35,759 bases of DNA from Allobrachymonas sp. (GCA_030529305.1 JAUMXD010000003.1:1-35759), one strand, 5' to 3'. Shown: positions 8,473-18,087, counted from the stretch's first letter. Made by a program: numbers and translations. Notes: generated by a model from the letters alone, not told the origin.

Positions 8473-8735
8473 GGAGAAACTCCCGATCAATGAAAAGAAA
8501 AACTCAAATGGATGAATCCATGATGGCGCTTGGTCACAAACCCAGGCGCATGTGCTGTTAACCCACCATCACCCAAACTGTATGGATGTAGCCCATCCCT
8601 ATCGGGATAAGCTGGCCAACAGAAAACTGCTTATTCTAAGCGCTAAGCCTTTGTTCAATACCATTTGTTACTGGCAGCACACGGCCTGCCCAAGCAGCGT
8701 GCGATCGCTGCTCTGCATACAAAGAACTAGCCGCA

Positions 8736-10526
8736 TCAGGGCTGATTGCTGTCGCGCCAGCGCGCATATTCCTTGGGGTACACCTGCTGGAAGTGTGCGA
8801 TTTCGGCATCCGCCTCGGCTTGTCGGCCCAACACCTGCAAGCACTCGATGATGCGAATGACCACGCGCGATTCGGGGCTGTAATGCATGAGCCGGCGTGC
8901 TTGGGTCAGTTGATGCTCGGCTTTTTCTGGCGTGACGGGATCGGTGCTCACGGTCGCAAACTGCACGGCATTGCGGTACAGCACACTGCGTTCAGCCTGC
9001 TGGCGGGTGTTCTGGCGAAACGGCCACACGCGATCATCAGCCGCCATGTAAAGCTGCGTCACCCGCACGAAGTCGAAACCGGCATAGGCCATGCCTGCCA
9101 GCAGCCCCAGCGCCAACACGCCTTGCCAACGTTTAGCCGCATGTATAGGCACGGCATGCGGACGGACGGCTGTTACTGCGCCGCCCGCTGCCACGGCTAC
9201 AGGCTGTGTGGCCCACAGAACACCCAATGCCAAACCAAAGGCTTGCTGAAAATGCGCGTACCACAGCGGGTATTCCAGCAGGCTGTGCAAGCCGATCAAC
9301 GCCAACACGCCCCACACTAATTGGCGTGCGGGGTTCGTTTCGGCCCAGGGCCGCTGGCGCAGCACCCACCATGCGGCCAAGCCACAAATCAACACAGCCG
9401 CTGGTACACCCAATTCCACGGCCAAGTGCAAAGGCAGGTTGTGGGCATGGTCCAGCAAGCTGCAAAAACGCAGGCCCTGGTAGTTGGCGTGGTAGTGGGC
9501 GTAGTCCAGCTCGCCCCAGCCCCAACCCCACCAGGGCTTTTGATGAATGAGTTGCAGCACATTGCCCCACAGCACTTTGCGGCTGATGCAGGCGCGGCTG
9601 TCTGTGCCTTCCAGCCGGGCCAGCATGTCCACCCCGCCATACAGATGCGGCAACACGTACGTCACGGCCAGATACACCACCAGCACACCCGCAAGCCACA
9701 CCATGCCCTGCCAACGCGAAACGAGCTTCTGATCGGCGCGTGGCTTTCGCCAAGCCCAAAACGCCAGCAAGGCCACGCTCAGCCCCAGCTGCACCAGCCC
9801 CGTGCGCGACAGGGTCAGCGCCAGCACGCCCGCCAAAGGCAGCATCAGCAACCAAGCGAGCAAAGTGCCCAGCCACTGCGGCACACGCCCGGCCAGCCAT
9901 TGCATGGTACGGCTCAAGCCCCCTTGCTGCCACAGATACCACAGCGCCCACAGTGCCATGCACAAGAGCGTAGCCAGCTGATTGCGCTGGCGCAAATTGC
10001 CGTAAACCTGCCCGACGGGCGCATGGTTCACCCACTGCCCCAGCCAGGCCGTGTGCTGGCGGTATTGCAACAAGCCAATCAAGGCATTGAGCAGACCGGC
10101 CAGCAGCCAGCCCCAAGCGATCAATTCAACGCCTGCTTGTGCAACAGGCCGTGCATCTGCTGCGCGGCCCACACCACGCACAGATTTAGTATCTGCAAAG
10201 TCTTGCACCAGCCGTGCGCCCACCGCAGCCGCCGCGCCAATCATCAACAAGCCCAGCGCCAGTAATTGCCAGGGTCGCCCCAACAGCAAACCCGCCAGCG
10301 CAGCAGCTACCAAGGCGGCAAAAGTCATGCCTGCCATAAGCGACAAGCGCCGTGCCGGCAAACCCGAAAACAGCAAGGCCGTGCACGACCAGCCCACCAG
10401 CAACGGAATGGCAGGCGTCATCGCACCACCCGCGAAAGGATTGAGCCAAGGGATCAGTGCCAGCGGTAAAAAAAACGCTGCCGTCAGCACAGCGTTGGGG
10501 CGAGCGGCGTTTGAGTGAACAGGCAT
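8736..10526 (-). CDS. O-antigen ligase / PglL-type O-oligosaccharyltransferase family membrane protein
   Basis: A 596-residue polytopic inner-membrane protein with about 10-12 hydrophobic segments and a C-terminal soluble part. Motifs of the Wzy_C/PglL superfamily are GNLRQRNQLAT (176-186), SRTGL (240-244), and the long periplasmic loop with WGWGWGELDYAHY (333-345). DHAHNLPLHLAVELG (359-373) contains the His-Asn pair typical of PglL-like enzymes. The C-terminal part (about 470-596) looks like the helical Wzy_C_2/TPR-like tail (SPESRVVIRIIECLQVLGRQAEADAEIAHFQ). PglL enzymes transfer lipid-linked glycans to periplasmic proteins such as pilin; WaaL-type members transfer to lipid A core. The RQRNQ motif and C-terminal tail favour PglL. 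No pilin or glycan-synthesis genes are adjacent. Its start is 25 bp after the folK stop on the same strand. Confidence 0.82.
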   Translation of the reverse strand: MPVHSNAARPNAVLTAAFFLPLALIPWLNPFAGGAMTPAIPLLVGWSCTALLFSGLPARRLSLMAGMTFAALVAAALAGLLLGRPWQLLALGLLMIGAAAAVGARLVQDFADTKSVRGVGRAADARPVAQAGVELIAWGWLLAGLLNALIGLLQYRQHTAWLGQWVNHAPVGQVYGNLRQRNQLATLLCMALWALWYLWQQGGLSRTMQWLAGRVPQWLGTLLAWLLMLPLAGVLALTLSRTGLVQLGLSVALLAFWAWRKPRADQKLVSRWQGMVWLAGVLVVYLAVTYVLPHLYGGVDMLARLEGTDSRACISRKVLWGNVLQLIHQKPWWGWGWGELDYAHYHANYQGLRFCSLLDHAHNLPLHLAVELGVPAAVLICGLAAWWVLRQRPWAETNPARQLVWGVLALIGLHSLLEYPLWYAHFQQAFGLALGVLWATQPVAVAAGGAVTAVRPHAVPIHAAKRWQGVLALGLLAGMAYAGFDFVRVTQLYMAADDRVWPFRQNTRQQAERSVLYRNAVQFATVSTDPVTPEKAEHQLTQARRLMHYSPESRVVIRIIECLQVLGRQAEADAEIAHFQQVYPKEYARWRDSNQP

Positions 10527-10551
10527 GGAAACAACTCAATCCGGCAAAGCT

Positions 10552-11133
10552 TCAGGCGCCGGCGCCGGCATCTGGTGCTAGCTCAACGCTTAGCACATGG
10601 GCCACGCTTGCCAGAACCGATTCGGCACTGCGCACTCGCTCAATGCGTTGATCGGCCACGGCCTGCAATTGCTGCGGCGTGACCTTGTGCGGCGCAATCT
10701 CAGCCAAGGGCAGCAGCACAAAGGCCCGCTGCCCCATGCGGGGGTGGGGAATGGTCAGCTCCGGCGTTTGCAGATGCTGCTCGCCATACAGCAGGATGTC
10801 GATATCCAGCGTGCGCGGCGCATTGCGGTAGGGCCTTTGGCGGCCAGCGGCCTGCTCTTGTTGCTGGCATTGCTGCAACAGAGCCTGCGGCGGCAGGTGG
10901 GTTTGCAGCTCCACCACGGCGTTGATGTAGTCGGGCCCATCGGCATCCACCGGTGCGGTGCGATACAAAGACGAAGCCCGCACCAGCCGCGTGTGCGGCC
11001 AGCCTTGCATCGCAGACATGGCCTGCAGCAGACTGGCCTGCGCATCACCCAAATTGGCCCCCAATGCCAGCCAAGCCGTAACGGGCATCGCAAGGGGCGT
11101 TGCAACAGCGTTTGGCAGATTGTTTGCGCTCAT
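10552..11133 (-). CDS. folK: 2-amino-4-hydroxy-6-hydroxymethyldihydropteridine pyrophosphokinase (HPPK)
   Basis: A 193-residue cytoplasmic folate-pathway enzyme that transfers pyrophosphate from ATP to 6-hydroxymethyl-7,8-dihydropterin. It shows LALGANLGD (22-30) and, at about 98-117, the HPPK signature GRQRPYRNAPRTLDIDILLYG with its Mg-binding DxD. IPHPRMGQRAFVLLPLAEIAP follows. It is longer than E. coli HPPK (159) because of an N-terminal extension of about 17 residues and a C-terminal tail (ELAPDAGAGA). The ATG at 11133 has AAGG upstream and lies 14 nt after the pcnB stop; an internal ATG (residue 16) could be the real start. The pcnB-folK pairing is common in proteobacteria. Confidence 0.95.
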   Translation of the reverse strand: MSANNLPNAVATPLAMPVTAWLALGANLGDAQASLLQAMSAMQGWPHTRLVRASSLYRTAPVDADGPDYINAVVELQTHLPPQALLQQCQQQEQAAGRQRPYRNAPRTLDIDILLYGEQHLQTPELTIPHPRMGQRAFVLLPLAEIAPHKVTPQQLQAVADQRIERVRSAESVLASVAHVLSVELAPDAGAGA

Positions 11134-11147
11134 CCAGCCTTATCCGC

Positions 11148-12707
11148 TCACGATGCGGCGCTATCGCCTGCATCTTTGGCTGCACGGGCTGTGGCAGGCG
11201 ATCTTCTGCGGCGGCGCGGTTTGCGTGCGGGAGCATCTGCTCCATCAGCCGCATCCATGGCAGCATCGACATCTGCCTGCCCGCTTACCCGCTGAGATGA
11301 CGGCTTGCGCTGGCGGGCGCGTTGTTGCTCGCGCTGCTGTTCACGCATCTGCTCGCGCACCTGGGCGATCAAATCTTCGCGCAGAGTCTCGTTGGCAGTG
11401 CTGAAGGTTTGCCACCAGTCGGCCAAGGCTTCGTCCACCTCGCCCACGGCTGCGCGCAGGCGCAAAAAGTCAAAGCCCGCGCGAAAACGCAGCTGCGCCG
11501 CCAGGCTGTAGGGGCTGTTGCCCGTGCGTTTTTCAAAGCGCGGCTGCATCATCCAGATTTCGCGCATGTCCGCGCCGAGCTTGCCACGCCCCGACACATC
11601 GCCAATGCGCGCGTCAAACACTTCGTCAATCGCCTGCTGCAAGGCCACGAAGGATGGCTTGCCCGCCTTTTGCTCGGCCTGCCAGGCCAAACGCACGTCT
11701 TGCCACAGCAGGCAAGCCAGCAAAAAGCTGGCGGCCACGGGCTTGCCTTCGGCCACGCGGCGGTCGGTGTCTTTGAAAGCGGCGAGCACGAAAGGATCTT
11801 CAGCGCGCTGCACCGCCAGCGTGAGCAGCGGATAGATGCCCTTTTGCAAGCCCAGTTGACGCAGTTGCGCAATGCTGGCCAGTGCGTGGCCGGTTTGCAG
11901 CAGCTTGAGCATTTCGTCGAACATGCGGCTTTGCGGCACGTTTTCGAGCAAGGCCAGGCTTTGCTTCAAGGGCGCAGCCGTGCCCTTTTCGAGCTTGAAG
12001 CCCAGGCCCGCCAGCTTGGCCGCAATGCGCACCGCGCGCATGAGGCGCACGGGGTCTTCGCGGTAGCGTTGCGCGGCATCGCCAATCATGCGGATGACGC
12101 GCTTTTGCGCATCAGCCATGCCCTTGTGGTAATCGACCACGATTTGGGTTTCGGGGTCGTAATACATGGCGTTGATGGTGAAGTCGCGCCGCGCGGCGTC
12201 TTCGTCTTGCCGGCCCCAGACGTTGTCGCGCAGCACGCGGCCCGAAGCGTCCACCGCATGCTGCACGCCTGCCAGCGCATGGCGGCTGGTTTTTTCGTTG
12301 CCGCTGACTTGCTCGGCGGCCGAAGCGTCCAGATAGGCGCGGAAGGTGGAGACTTCGATCACCTCGTGCTCGCGCCCGCGGCCAAACACCACGTGCACGA
12401 TGCGAAAGCGCCGCCCGATGATGAAGGCGCGGCGAAACAGGCGCTTGACTTCTTCGGGCGTGGCGTTGGTGGCCACGTCAAAGTCCTTGGGCTTGAGGCC
12501 CGCGAGCAAATCGCGCACCGCGCCGCCCACCACGTAGGCCTCGAAACCGGCTTTTTTGAGGGTGCGCACCACTTCGGCTGCGCGCTCGTCCACCAGGGCG
12601 GGATCGATCCGGTGCACCGAGGCGGGCACTTCGACGCGCTGGCCAAACGCAGCGCCCTTGGCAGCGCCGGTTTTGCCCAGCAGTTTGTTGATGAGTCGCT
12701 TGATCAT
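11148..12707 (-). CDS. pcnB: Poly(A) polymerase I (PcnB)
   Basis: A 519-residue polynucleotide adenylyltransferase that adds poly(A) tails to RNA and so promotes decay. The class II nucleotidyltransferase core shows VVGGAVRDLLAGLKPKDFDVATNATPEE (59-86), with the GG motif and catalytic D75/D77, then RRFRIVHV (99-106). RRDFTINAMYYDP follows, and the RNA-binding domain has EDPVRLMRAVRIAAKLG-like sequence. The specific PcnB marker RFRIVHV separates it from CCA-adding enzymes, which carry a different segment. The C-terminal tail is Arg/Gln-rich (REQMREQQREQQRARQRK) and then Ala/Asp-rich, a disordered extension typical of beta-proteobacterial PcnB. The gene sits 6 nt after the HAD-IB gene and just before folK, so it is probably in one operon. 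Confidence 0.95.
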   Translation of the reverse strand: MIKRLINKLLGKTGAAKGAAFGQRVEVPASVHRIDPALVDERAAEVVRTLKKAGFEAYVVGGAVRDLLAGLKPKDFDVATNATPEEVKRLFRRAFIIGRRFRIVHVVFGRGREHEVIEVSTFRAYLDASAAEQVSGNEKTSRHALAGVQHAVDASGRVLRDNVWGRQDEDAARRDFTINAMYYDPETQIVVDYHKGMADAQKRVIRMIGDAAQRYREDPVRLMRAVRIAAKLAGLGFKLEKGTAAPLKQSLALLENVPQSRMFDEMLKLLQTGHALASIAQLRQLGLQKGIYPLLTLAVQRAEDPFVLAAFKDTDRRVAEGKPVAASFLLACLLWQDVRLAWQAEQKAGKPSFVALQQAIDEVFDARIGDVSGRGKLGADMREIWMMQPRFEKRTGNSPYSLAAQLRFRAGFDFLRLRAAVGEVDEALADWWQTFSTANETLREDLIAQVREQMREQQREQQRARQRKPSSQRVSGQADVDAAMDAADGADAPARKPRRRRRSPATARAAKDAGDSAAS

Positions 12708-12713
12708 GCTGTG

Positions 12714-13406
12714 TCAGCGAGTGGAAAAAAGGTCAAGAATACGCCAGCCACGCTCTTGTGCGATGGCACGCAGGCGGGCGTCGGGGTTGGTGGCCACGGG
12801 TAACTGCGCTTGCTCAAGCAAGGGCAGGTCGTTGATCGAATCGGAATAAAACGTAATGTGCACATCGCCCCACTGCTGGCCGCGCACAGCCAGCCAACGC
12901 GCCAGATTGTGCACCTTACCCTCGCGCAGATTGGCCTGGCCCAGCATCTGGCCGGTGATGCGGCCTTCTGTCGTGTATTGCAATTCGGTGGCCAAGATGT
13001 GATTGGCAGCAAAACCGAACTGCGCACCCACCGCATCGGCAATGAAGCGGTTGGTGGCCGTCGTCAGCACCAGGGTATCGCCCGCCTGGCGGTGCTGTTG
13101 CAGCAAATCCAGCGCAGGCGGCAAGATGTGCGGCTGGATGAATTCGCGCACATAGCGCTGCTGCACCTCGACCAACTGCTGCGCAGGCAGGCCCTGTATG
13201 GCTTGCGTAACGAAGCGGATGTATTCGCCCATGTCCAAGCGGCCTTGCTGGTAATCGGCATAAAAGCGTTCGTTTTGCTGCTGCACCTCTTCGGGGCGCG
13301 TCCAACCTGCGGCGTTGGTGAAGCTCGTCCAGGTGAAGTCCGAATCAATCGGCAGCAGCGTGTGATCCAGATCAAACAGGGCGATGCGGGTGGGCGGGTT
13401 GTTCAT
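12714..13406 (-). CDS. HAD-superfamily IB (CicA/SerB-like) hydrolase
   Basis: A 230-residue cytoplasmic phosphatase-fold protein. Motif I is ALFDLDHTLLPIDSD (9-23), with nucleophile D12 and D14. Motif II is in LVLTTATNRF. A lysine for motif III lies in the LREGKVHNL segment, and motif IV is FYSDSINDLPLLE. A helical cap separates motifs I and II, as expected for subclass IB. Members next to hda are widely annotated as HAD-IB hydrolases, sometimes as histidinol-phosphatase; the substrate cannot be read from sequence. The frame is open from an ATG at 13439, but I chose the ATG at 13406 because the conserved core begins right after it and GGAG lies 12 nt upstream, while 13439 lacks a ribosome-binding site. 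Confidence 0.88.
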   Translation of the reverse strand: MNNPPTRIALFDLDHTLLPIDSDFTWTSFTNAAGWTRPEEVQQQNERFYADYQQGRLDMGEYIRFVTQAIQGLPAQQLVEVQQRYVREFIQPHILPPALDLLQQHRQAGDTLVLTTATNRFIADAVGAQFGFAANHILATELQYTTEGRITGQMLGQANLREGKVHNLARWLAVRGQQWGDVHITFYSDSINDLPLLEQAQLPVATNPDARLRAIAQERGWRILDLFSTR

Positions 13407-13442
13407 GTGTTGAGCAAACTCCAAACAGGTACGCGCCATGCT

Positions 13443-14192
13443 TCAGTGCGGCACGGCTGGCGCTTGCACGGCTGACGCTTGCACGCCTTGCGGCGTTTCA
13501 TCCAGCATCTGCCGGATGAGCGGAATGGTGATGGCACGGCCGTTTTGCAGGGCGTATTCGTCCAACATGTGCAGCAAGGCCATGAGGCTGCCGGTGTCGC
13601 GGGCAAAGCGCCTTTGCATGTAATCCACCACCTCTTCTCCCAAATCCAGGCCGCGGTGGCGGGCGGCAGCTTGCAGGGCTTGTTTGACTTCTGCGTCTGA
13701 CAACAACTGCAAAGCCAGCACCTGCCCCCAGCCCAGGCGGGTGCGCAAGTCTTCGCGCACGGTCAAGTCCGCCACGGGCAAACGCCCGGCAGCCAGCACC
13801 CAAAGCGGACCACCGCCATTGGCGGGCGCCTGGGCATGCACAAACCAGTTGAAGGCCGTGTGCTGCTGCGCGGCATCGAAACGGTCCACATCATCCAGCA
13901 CAATGGCTTGCCAACGGGGATCGAATTCGGGCACTGCATCTGCGCTGCACGGCACGGTGGCATCCAGCCAGCCCGCTTGCAGGCCACGTTGCTGTAAAGC
14001 CGTGCGCACGGCCTGCAGCAAATGCGTTTTGCCCGAACCCGGCCCACCCCACAAATAGGTGGGCACCTGCGGCAAAGCCGGTGCAGCCAGCGCCTGCCGC
14101 AGATGGGCCAGGGCCATGCCGTTGGCACCTGCCACGAAGCGATCCAGGCCGGAAGAAGCATCCCAAGTCAAATCAAGCGTGAGCTGTTTCAT
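13443..14192 (-). CDS. hda: DnaA regulatory inactivator Hda
   Basis: A 249-residue AAA+ protein homologous to the DnaA ATPase domain. With the beta sliding clamp it stimulates hydrolysis of DnaA-bound ATP and so prevents re-initiation of replication. The N-terminal QLTLDL (3-8) is the clamp-binding motif. Walker A is GGPGSGKTH (49-57), Walker B is VLDDVD (98-103), and sensor and arginine-rich segments follow (REDLRTRLGWG; DTGSLMALLHMLDEYAL). There is no DNA-binding domain IV, which excludes DnaA itself. The C-terminus ends in a short Ala/Val/Gln repeat (ASAVQAPAVPH). It precedes the HAD-IB gene by a few nucleotides, in an order seen in many Comamonadaceae. Confidence 0.94.
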   Translation of the reverse strand: MKQLTLDLTWDASSGLDRFVAGANGMALAHLRQALAAPALPQVPTYLWGGPGSGKTHLLQAVRTALQQRGLQAGWLDATVPCSADAVPEFDPRWQAIVLDDVDRFDAAQQHTAFNWFVHAQAPANGGGPLWVLAAGRLPVADLTVREDLRTRLGWGQVLALQLLSDAEVKQALQAAARHRGLDLGEEVVDYMQRRFARDTGSLMALLHMLDEYALQNGRAITIPLIRQMLDETPQGVQASAVQAPAVPH

Positions 14193-14415
14193 GGTGATGG
14201 ATCAGGGCCTGTAGATGATCTGGACGCGAAATGATGGGGCAAGGCCATTGGCTGATGAAGTGAAGCGCAGAGCAAGAAACTGATCACACTTTCAGTGCAA
14301 AACCAAGCCGTGCGCGAAAAAGAACTGAAAGGCGGAGGCATCGGCTGTATGCGGCAAATGCACCATCCCAAAAGTAATGGGCACACGCAATATTCAACAA
14401 ACGCGTATTGTATGT

Positions 14416-14441
14416 AGCCCCCCTATCGATCAGTAGGGGCT
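14416..14441. repeat. Short inverted repeat in the AI-2E permease / hda gap
   Basis: CCCCTA (14420-14425) pairs with TAGGGG (14434-14439), with an AGC/GCT outer extension across a bulge. No T-run follows on either strand. The rest of the 313-bp gap (14193-14505) shows no gene and no confident promoter. Confidence 0.4.
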
Positions 14442-14505
14442 AATAACAGCAAGACACACCCACAGGCCCAGCAAGCACAGGTCAGCGCCATAAACGGCAA
14501 GCCCA

Positions 14506-15600
14506 TCAACCTTTGTCTTTGTACAAATTGCTTGCAAAGTATTGCAGGCGCATGCGACGAATGGCCACCAGCAAAACGGCACTGGTTGGCAAAGCGATCA
14601 ATACCCCCACAAAGCCAAGCAATTGCCCAAAGGCGAGCAAGGCAAAAATCACCATGAGCGGATGCAGGCCAATGCGCTCGCCCACCAAACGCGGAGTGAG
14701 GAAAAAACTTTCCAGAAACTGCCCAATGCCAAACACCACCGCCACCATGATGGCCGTTTTGGAAAAGCCCAGCTGCATCACCCCCACCAGCGCGGCCATG
14801 ACCATGCCTACGGCAAAACCGATGTAGGGAATGAACAGCGCCAGCCCGGTGAAGATGCCAATGGGCCAGGCCAAATCCAGCCCGAACAGCATCAGCCCGA
14901 TGCTGTAGAACAGCGCCATGATGGTCATCACCAGCAATTGCCCGCGCAAATATTGGCCCAACACCTCGTCGGACTCGCGCAAAAAGCTGATCACCGCTTC
15001 ACGCATGCGGTGTGGCACCAGGTTGTACAAGGTCTGGTTGAAGCGATTCCAGTCCAGCAGCAGGTAATACAGGGCCAGCGGAATGAGCGTGAGGTTGCCC
15101 AAAATGGACAGCGCCACGTTGCCGCCAATGACCAGAGAAGACAGCAGCGAGTGCGACATATTCTTTTTGGATGCGTCAGCTGCACTATCGGTCTGGAAAT
15201 ATTCAGAAATCCATGCACTCACTGTACCGATATCCAGCGTGATATTGAAGCCGTAGCGTGCCGCTTTGCTTTCCATCCAGGCACGCGCTTTTTCAAACAA
15301 CCCGGGCAGCTGCCGCGCCATCTCGGGCACCTGCTTGATGAACAAAGGCACGATCAGCATGGCAATGCCAACCAGTATCAGGATCACCACCACCTCGATC
15401 ACGCCCACCGACAACCAACGCGGCACGCGCGCCTTGAAAAGCCCGTCAAAACGGTCAACCAGGGGGTTCAGCACATAAGCCAGCACCCAGGCCACCACAA
15501 ACGGCATCAGCACCGGCGCCAGCAGCCACACCAGCAGTCCGGCCACGATGGCAATCAGCGTCCAAGTAGCCGCGCGCCTTTGGTATTTGGTGAATTGCAT
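14506..15600 (-). CDS. AI-2E/PerM family permease
   Basis: A 364-residue polytopic inner-membrane protein. It has about seven or eight hydrophobic segments: two at the N-terminus ([32 protein letters not shown] region), a soluble amphipathic middle (about 75-150) and a C-terminal cluster. The family pattern PFIKQ-like and LYYLLLDW, then [14 protein letters not shown] and [33 protein letters not shown], is clear. Members include TqsA and the YdiK/PerM type; some are linked to autoinducer-2 export or to sodium/proton antiport, and the role here is unknown. The frame is open to 15816, but the ATG at 15600 with AGGA upstream gives the normal family length. It is divergent from purM. Confidence 0.9.
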   Translation of the reverse strand: MQFTKYQRRAATWTLIAIVAGLLVWLLAPVLMPFVVAWVLAYVLNPLVDRFDGLFKARVPRWLSVGVIEVVVILILVGIAMLIVPLFIKQVPEMARQLPGLFEKARAWMESKAARYGFNITLDIGTVSAWISEYFQTDSAADASKKNMSHSLLSSLVIGGNVALSILGNLTLIPLALYYLLLDWNRFNQTLYNLVPHRMREAVISFLRESDEVLGQYLRGQLLVMTIMALFYSIGLMLFGLDLAWPIGIFTGLALFIPYIGFAVGMVMAALVGVMQLGFSKTAIMVAVVFGIGQFLESFFLTPRLVGERIGLHPLMVIFALLAFGQLLGFVGVLIALPTSAVLLVAIRRMRLQYFASNLYKDKG

Positions 15601-15806
15601 GGCAGGCCCATCCTGAAAGAAAGTTTTACAATACCGCCGCCCGCTCACACACCGCTGCAAACTGTGTTTTTGCGGCAAACCAAAGCGGGCAAGGCCATGT
15701 AGTCTACGCAACATTTCCCCCGGCAGTGCAACCATTTTTTGCGCTGCTTTTTTACCCTGCACTGTGCCTGCTATGGGCGCTTTTTTGCAGGGCTGGATTG
15801 GTTCCC

Positions 15807-16841
15807 ATGCAAACACCCATTTCCTACAAAGACGCTGGCGTTGACATCGACGCAGGCGACGCCCTGGTCGATCGCATCAAGCCCCTGGCCAAAAAGACCC
15901 TGCGCGAAGGCGTGCTGGGCGGCATCGGTGGCTTTGGCGCCCTGTTTGAGGTGCCTAAAAAGTACAAGGAGCCCGTGCTGGTGAGCGGCACCGATGGCGT
16001 GGGCACCAAGCTCAAACTGGCCTTTGAATGGAATATGCACGACACCGTGGGCATCGACCTCGTGGCCATGAGCGTGAACGACGTGCTGGTGCAAGGGGCC
16101 GAGCCGTTGTTTTTTCTGGACTACTTCGCCTGCGGCAAGCTGGATGTGGACACAGCCGCAGCCGTGGTTGGCGGCATTGCCAAAGGCTGCGAAGAAAGCG
16201 ACTGCGCTCTGATTGGCGGCGAAACAGCCGAAATGCCCGGCATGTACCCACCCGGCGAATATGACTTGGCCGGCTTTGCAGTGGGCGCGGTGGAAAAAAG
16301 CCGCATCCTCACCGGCCAGAACATTCAACCGGGCGATGTGGTGCTGGGCCTGGCCAGCCACGGCGTGCACAGCAACGGTTTTTCGCTGGTGCGCAAATGC
16401 ATCGAACGCGCACAAGCCCAAGGCGGCCTGCCCGCCACGCTGGACGGCATGCCCTTCAAAGAAGCCATCATGCGCCCCACGCGGCTCTACGTGCGCGCCG
16501 TGCTGGCCGCATTGGCGCAGCACCCGATCAAGGGCCTGGCTCACATCACGGGCGGCGGCCTGCTCGAAAACATTCCGCGCGTGCTGCCCGAACACGCCAC
16601 GGCCCAATTGCAAAAAGGCAGCTGGCCGCAAAGCGAGCTGTTTTCCTGGCTGCAAGCCACCGCCGGCATTGACGATGTGGAAATGAACCGCACCTTCAAC
16701 AACGGCATCGGCATGGTCGTGATCGTGGCAGCCAAAGACGCAGAAGCCACCGCCGCCACCCTGCGCGCGCACGGCGAAACCGTTTACCCCATCGGCCAGA
16801 TCGTGCAGCGCCAACAACAGGCTTGCGTGCTGCTGGATTGA
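15807..16841 (+). CDS. purM: Phosphoribosylformylglycinamidine cyclo-ligase (AIR synthetase)
   Basis: A 344-residue cytoplasmic enzyme of purine synthesis. It closes the imidazole ring, making aminoimidazole ribonucleotide from FGAM with ATP. Seen are [13 protein letters not shown] (6-18), the ATP-binding [10 protein letters not shown] (60-69) and [25 protein letters not shown] (82-106). [22 protein letters not shown], and [16 protein letters not shown] with [11 protein letters not shown] follow. Length equals the E. coli enzyme within one residue. The frame is open from 15726, but the ATG at 15807 starts exactly at the conserved N-terminus, although its Shine-Dalgarno sequence is weak. A strong terminator follows. 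Confidence 0.97.
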   Translation: MQTPISYKDAGVDIDAGDALVDRIKPLAKKTLREGVLGGIGGFGALFEVPKKYKEPVLVSGTDGVGTKLKLAFEWNMHDTVGIDLVAMSVNDVLVQGAEPLFFLDYFACGKLDVDTAAAVVGGIAKGCEESDCALIGGETAEMPGMYPPGEYDLAGFAVGAVEKSRILTGQNIQPGDVVLGLASHGVHSNGFSLVRKCIERAQAQGGLPATLDGMPFKEAIMRPTRLYVRAVLAALAQHPIKGLAHITGGGLLENIPRVLPEHATAQLQKGSWPQSELFSWLQATAGIDDVEMNRTFNNGIGMVVIVAAKDAEATAATLRAHGETVYPIGQIVQRQQQACVLLD

Positions 16842-16898
16842 AAGCGGCAAGGCGTTTTTTCAACCCCAGCGTTTTTCAACTCTTAAGCGCCAATTTAG

Positions 16899-16936
16899 AA
16901 AACGGGCTGCTCCAGCGAGCAGCCCGTTTTGTTTTG
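16899..16936 (+). terminator. Strong intrinsic terminator between purM and the deacetylase gene
   Basis: A perfect 13-bp stem pairs 16899-16911 with 16918-16930 (AAAACGGGCTGCT and AGCAGCCCGTTTT) around the loop CCAGCG, followed by GTTTTG. The minus strand reads TTTTCT after the stem, so it can serve both convergent genes. Confidence 0.9.
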
Positions 16937-16993
16937 CATTTGGATTCAACTGTACTCAGTTCAACTCATGAAGCCATGCTAAGCGGCCAAACC

Positions 16994-17947
16994 TCACACA
17001 TCCGCCAGCGCGCGCAGGTGCGCTTCCACGCTGCGGGCGAGCGAGCTCAGGTTGTAGCCGCCTTCCAGGCAACTGACGATGCGGCCCTGGCTGTGGCGCT
17101 CGGCCACTTCCTTGATGCGGCGCGTCATCCATTCGTAATCGGCCTCCACCAGGCCCATCTGCCCCATATCGTCTTCGCGGTGGGCGTCAAAGCCTGCGCT
17201 GATGAAGATCATTTCGGGCTTGAATTCGTCCATGCGCGGGATCCATTGCTTTTCGACAATTTCGCGAATGCCCTCGCCCTTGGTGTAGGCCGGCACAGGG
17301 ATGTTGAGCAGATTGGGCTCTTCGCGCAACGGCCCTTCGGGGTAGAAGGGGTGCTGGTAAAAGCTCAGCATCAGGATGCGCTCGTCACCGGCCACGATGT
17401 CTTCGGTGCCGTTGCCGTGGTGCACGTCAAAGTCGATGATGGCCACGCGCTGCAAGCCGTGCCGCGCCACGGCGTATTTGGCGGCAATGCCCACGTTGTT
17501 GAAAAAGCAAAAGCCCATGGCCTTGTCGCCGCAGGCGTGGTGGCCGGGCGGGCGCACGGCGCAAAAGGCGTTTTCCAGTTCGCCGGCCAGCACGGCGTCC
17601 ACCGCTTCCACCACGGCGCCTGCGGCCAGCAGCGCGGCACGGTAGGTGTGGCTGTTCATCGAGGTATCGGGGTCGAGCGAGAAATGCTGCGGCTGGCCGG
17701 CAGCGATGTCGTCTTCGGCCAGCCAGTCGCCCATGCCGCGCATGGCGGCGATGTACATGCGGCGATGCGCCAGCTTGATTTCGGCCAGGTTGGCCGGGCG
17801 CGGCTCGCGGCGCTCCAGCGCATCGCCCACGCCGGTGATGAGCAGGCGGTCTTCAATCGCATCCAGCCGCTCGGGGCATTCGGGGTGGTGATCACCCATT
17901 TTGTGCAGCTTGCAATCGGGGTGGGTGTAGTAACCAGTCATGCCCAT
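16994..17947 (-). CDS. Histone deacetylase family protein (class II-like, AcuC/APAH type)
   Basis: A 317-residue zinc-dependent amidohydrolase of the arginase/deacetylase fold. The catalytic motifs are complete: RPPGHHA (132-138, with the His pair 136-137), DFDVHHGNGT (172-181, zinc ligands D174 and H176) and ISAGFDAHR (249-257, zinc ligand D254). LEGGYN lies near the end. Bacterial members remove acetyl groups from small amines such as polyamines, or from proteins; the substrate cannot be told. The ATG at 17947 was chosen because GGAGG (17955-17959) lies 7 nt upstream; the frame runs open to 18118 without other support. It is divergent from the MoxR gene and convergent with purM. Confidence 0.92.
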   Translation of the reverse strand: MGMTGYYTHPDCKLHKMGDHHPECPERLDAIEDRLLITGVGDALERREPRPANLAEIKLAHRRMYIAAMRGMGDWLAEDDIAAGQPQHFSLDPDTSMNSHTYRAALLAAGAVVEAVDAVLAGELENAFCAVRPPGHHACGDKAMGFCFFNNVGIAAKYAVARHGLQRVAIIDFDVHHGNGTEDIVAGDERILMLSFYQHPFYPEGPLREEPNLLNIPVPAYTKGEGIREIVEKQWIPRMDEFKPEMIFISAGFDAHREDDMGQMGLVEADYEWMTRRIKEVAERHSQGRIVSCLEGGYNLSSLARSVEAHLRALADV

Positions 17948-18087
17948 GAATTGGCCTCCAGCACTCTTGTTCGCGTTTTTGAATATCGGGGATGGACAAG
18001 CCGCCATTCGCTCAAGCGGCGCAAAAAACCACCGTCGAAACGGCCATGCAGGCCACTTCGTTTTGATTATGTCTTCATAATGAGGCC

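Noticed and set aside
8552..8851. Plus-strand frame of 99 codons after yajC
   Set aside because: Half of it overlaps the end of the glycosyl ligase; no ribosome-binding site and no recognisable sequence.
11322..12803. Plus-strand open frame of 493 codons opposite pcnB
   Set aside because: Antisense shadow of pcnB, whose nucleotidyltransferase motifs are intact. Composition is His/Ala/Gln-rich and without domains.
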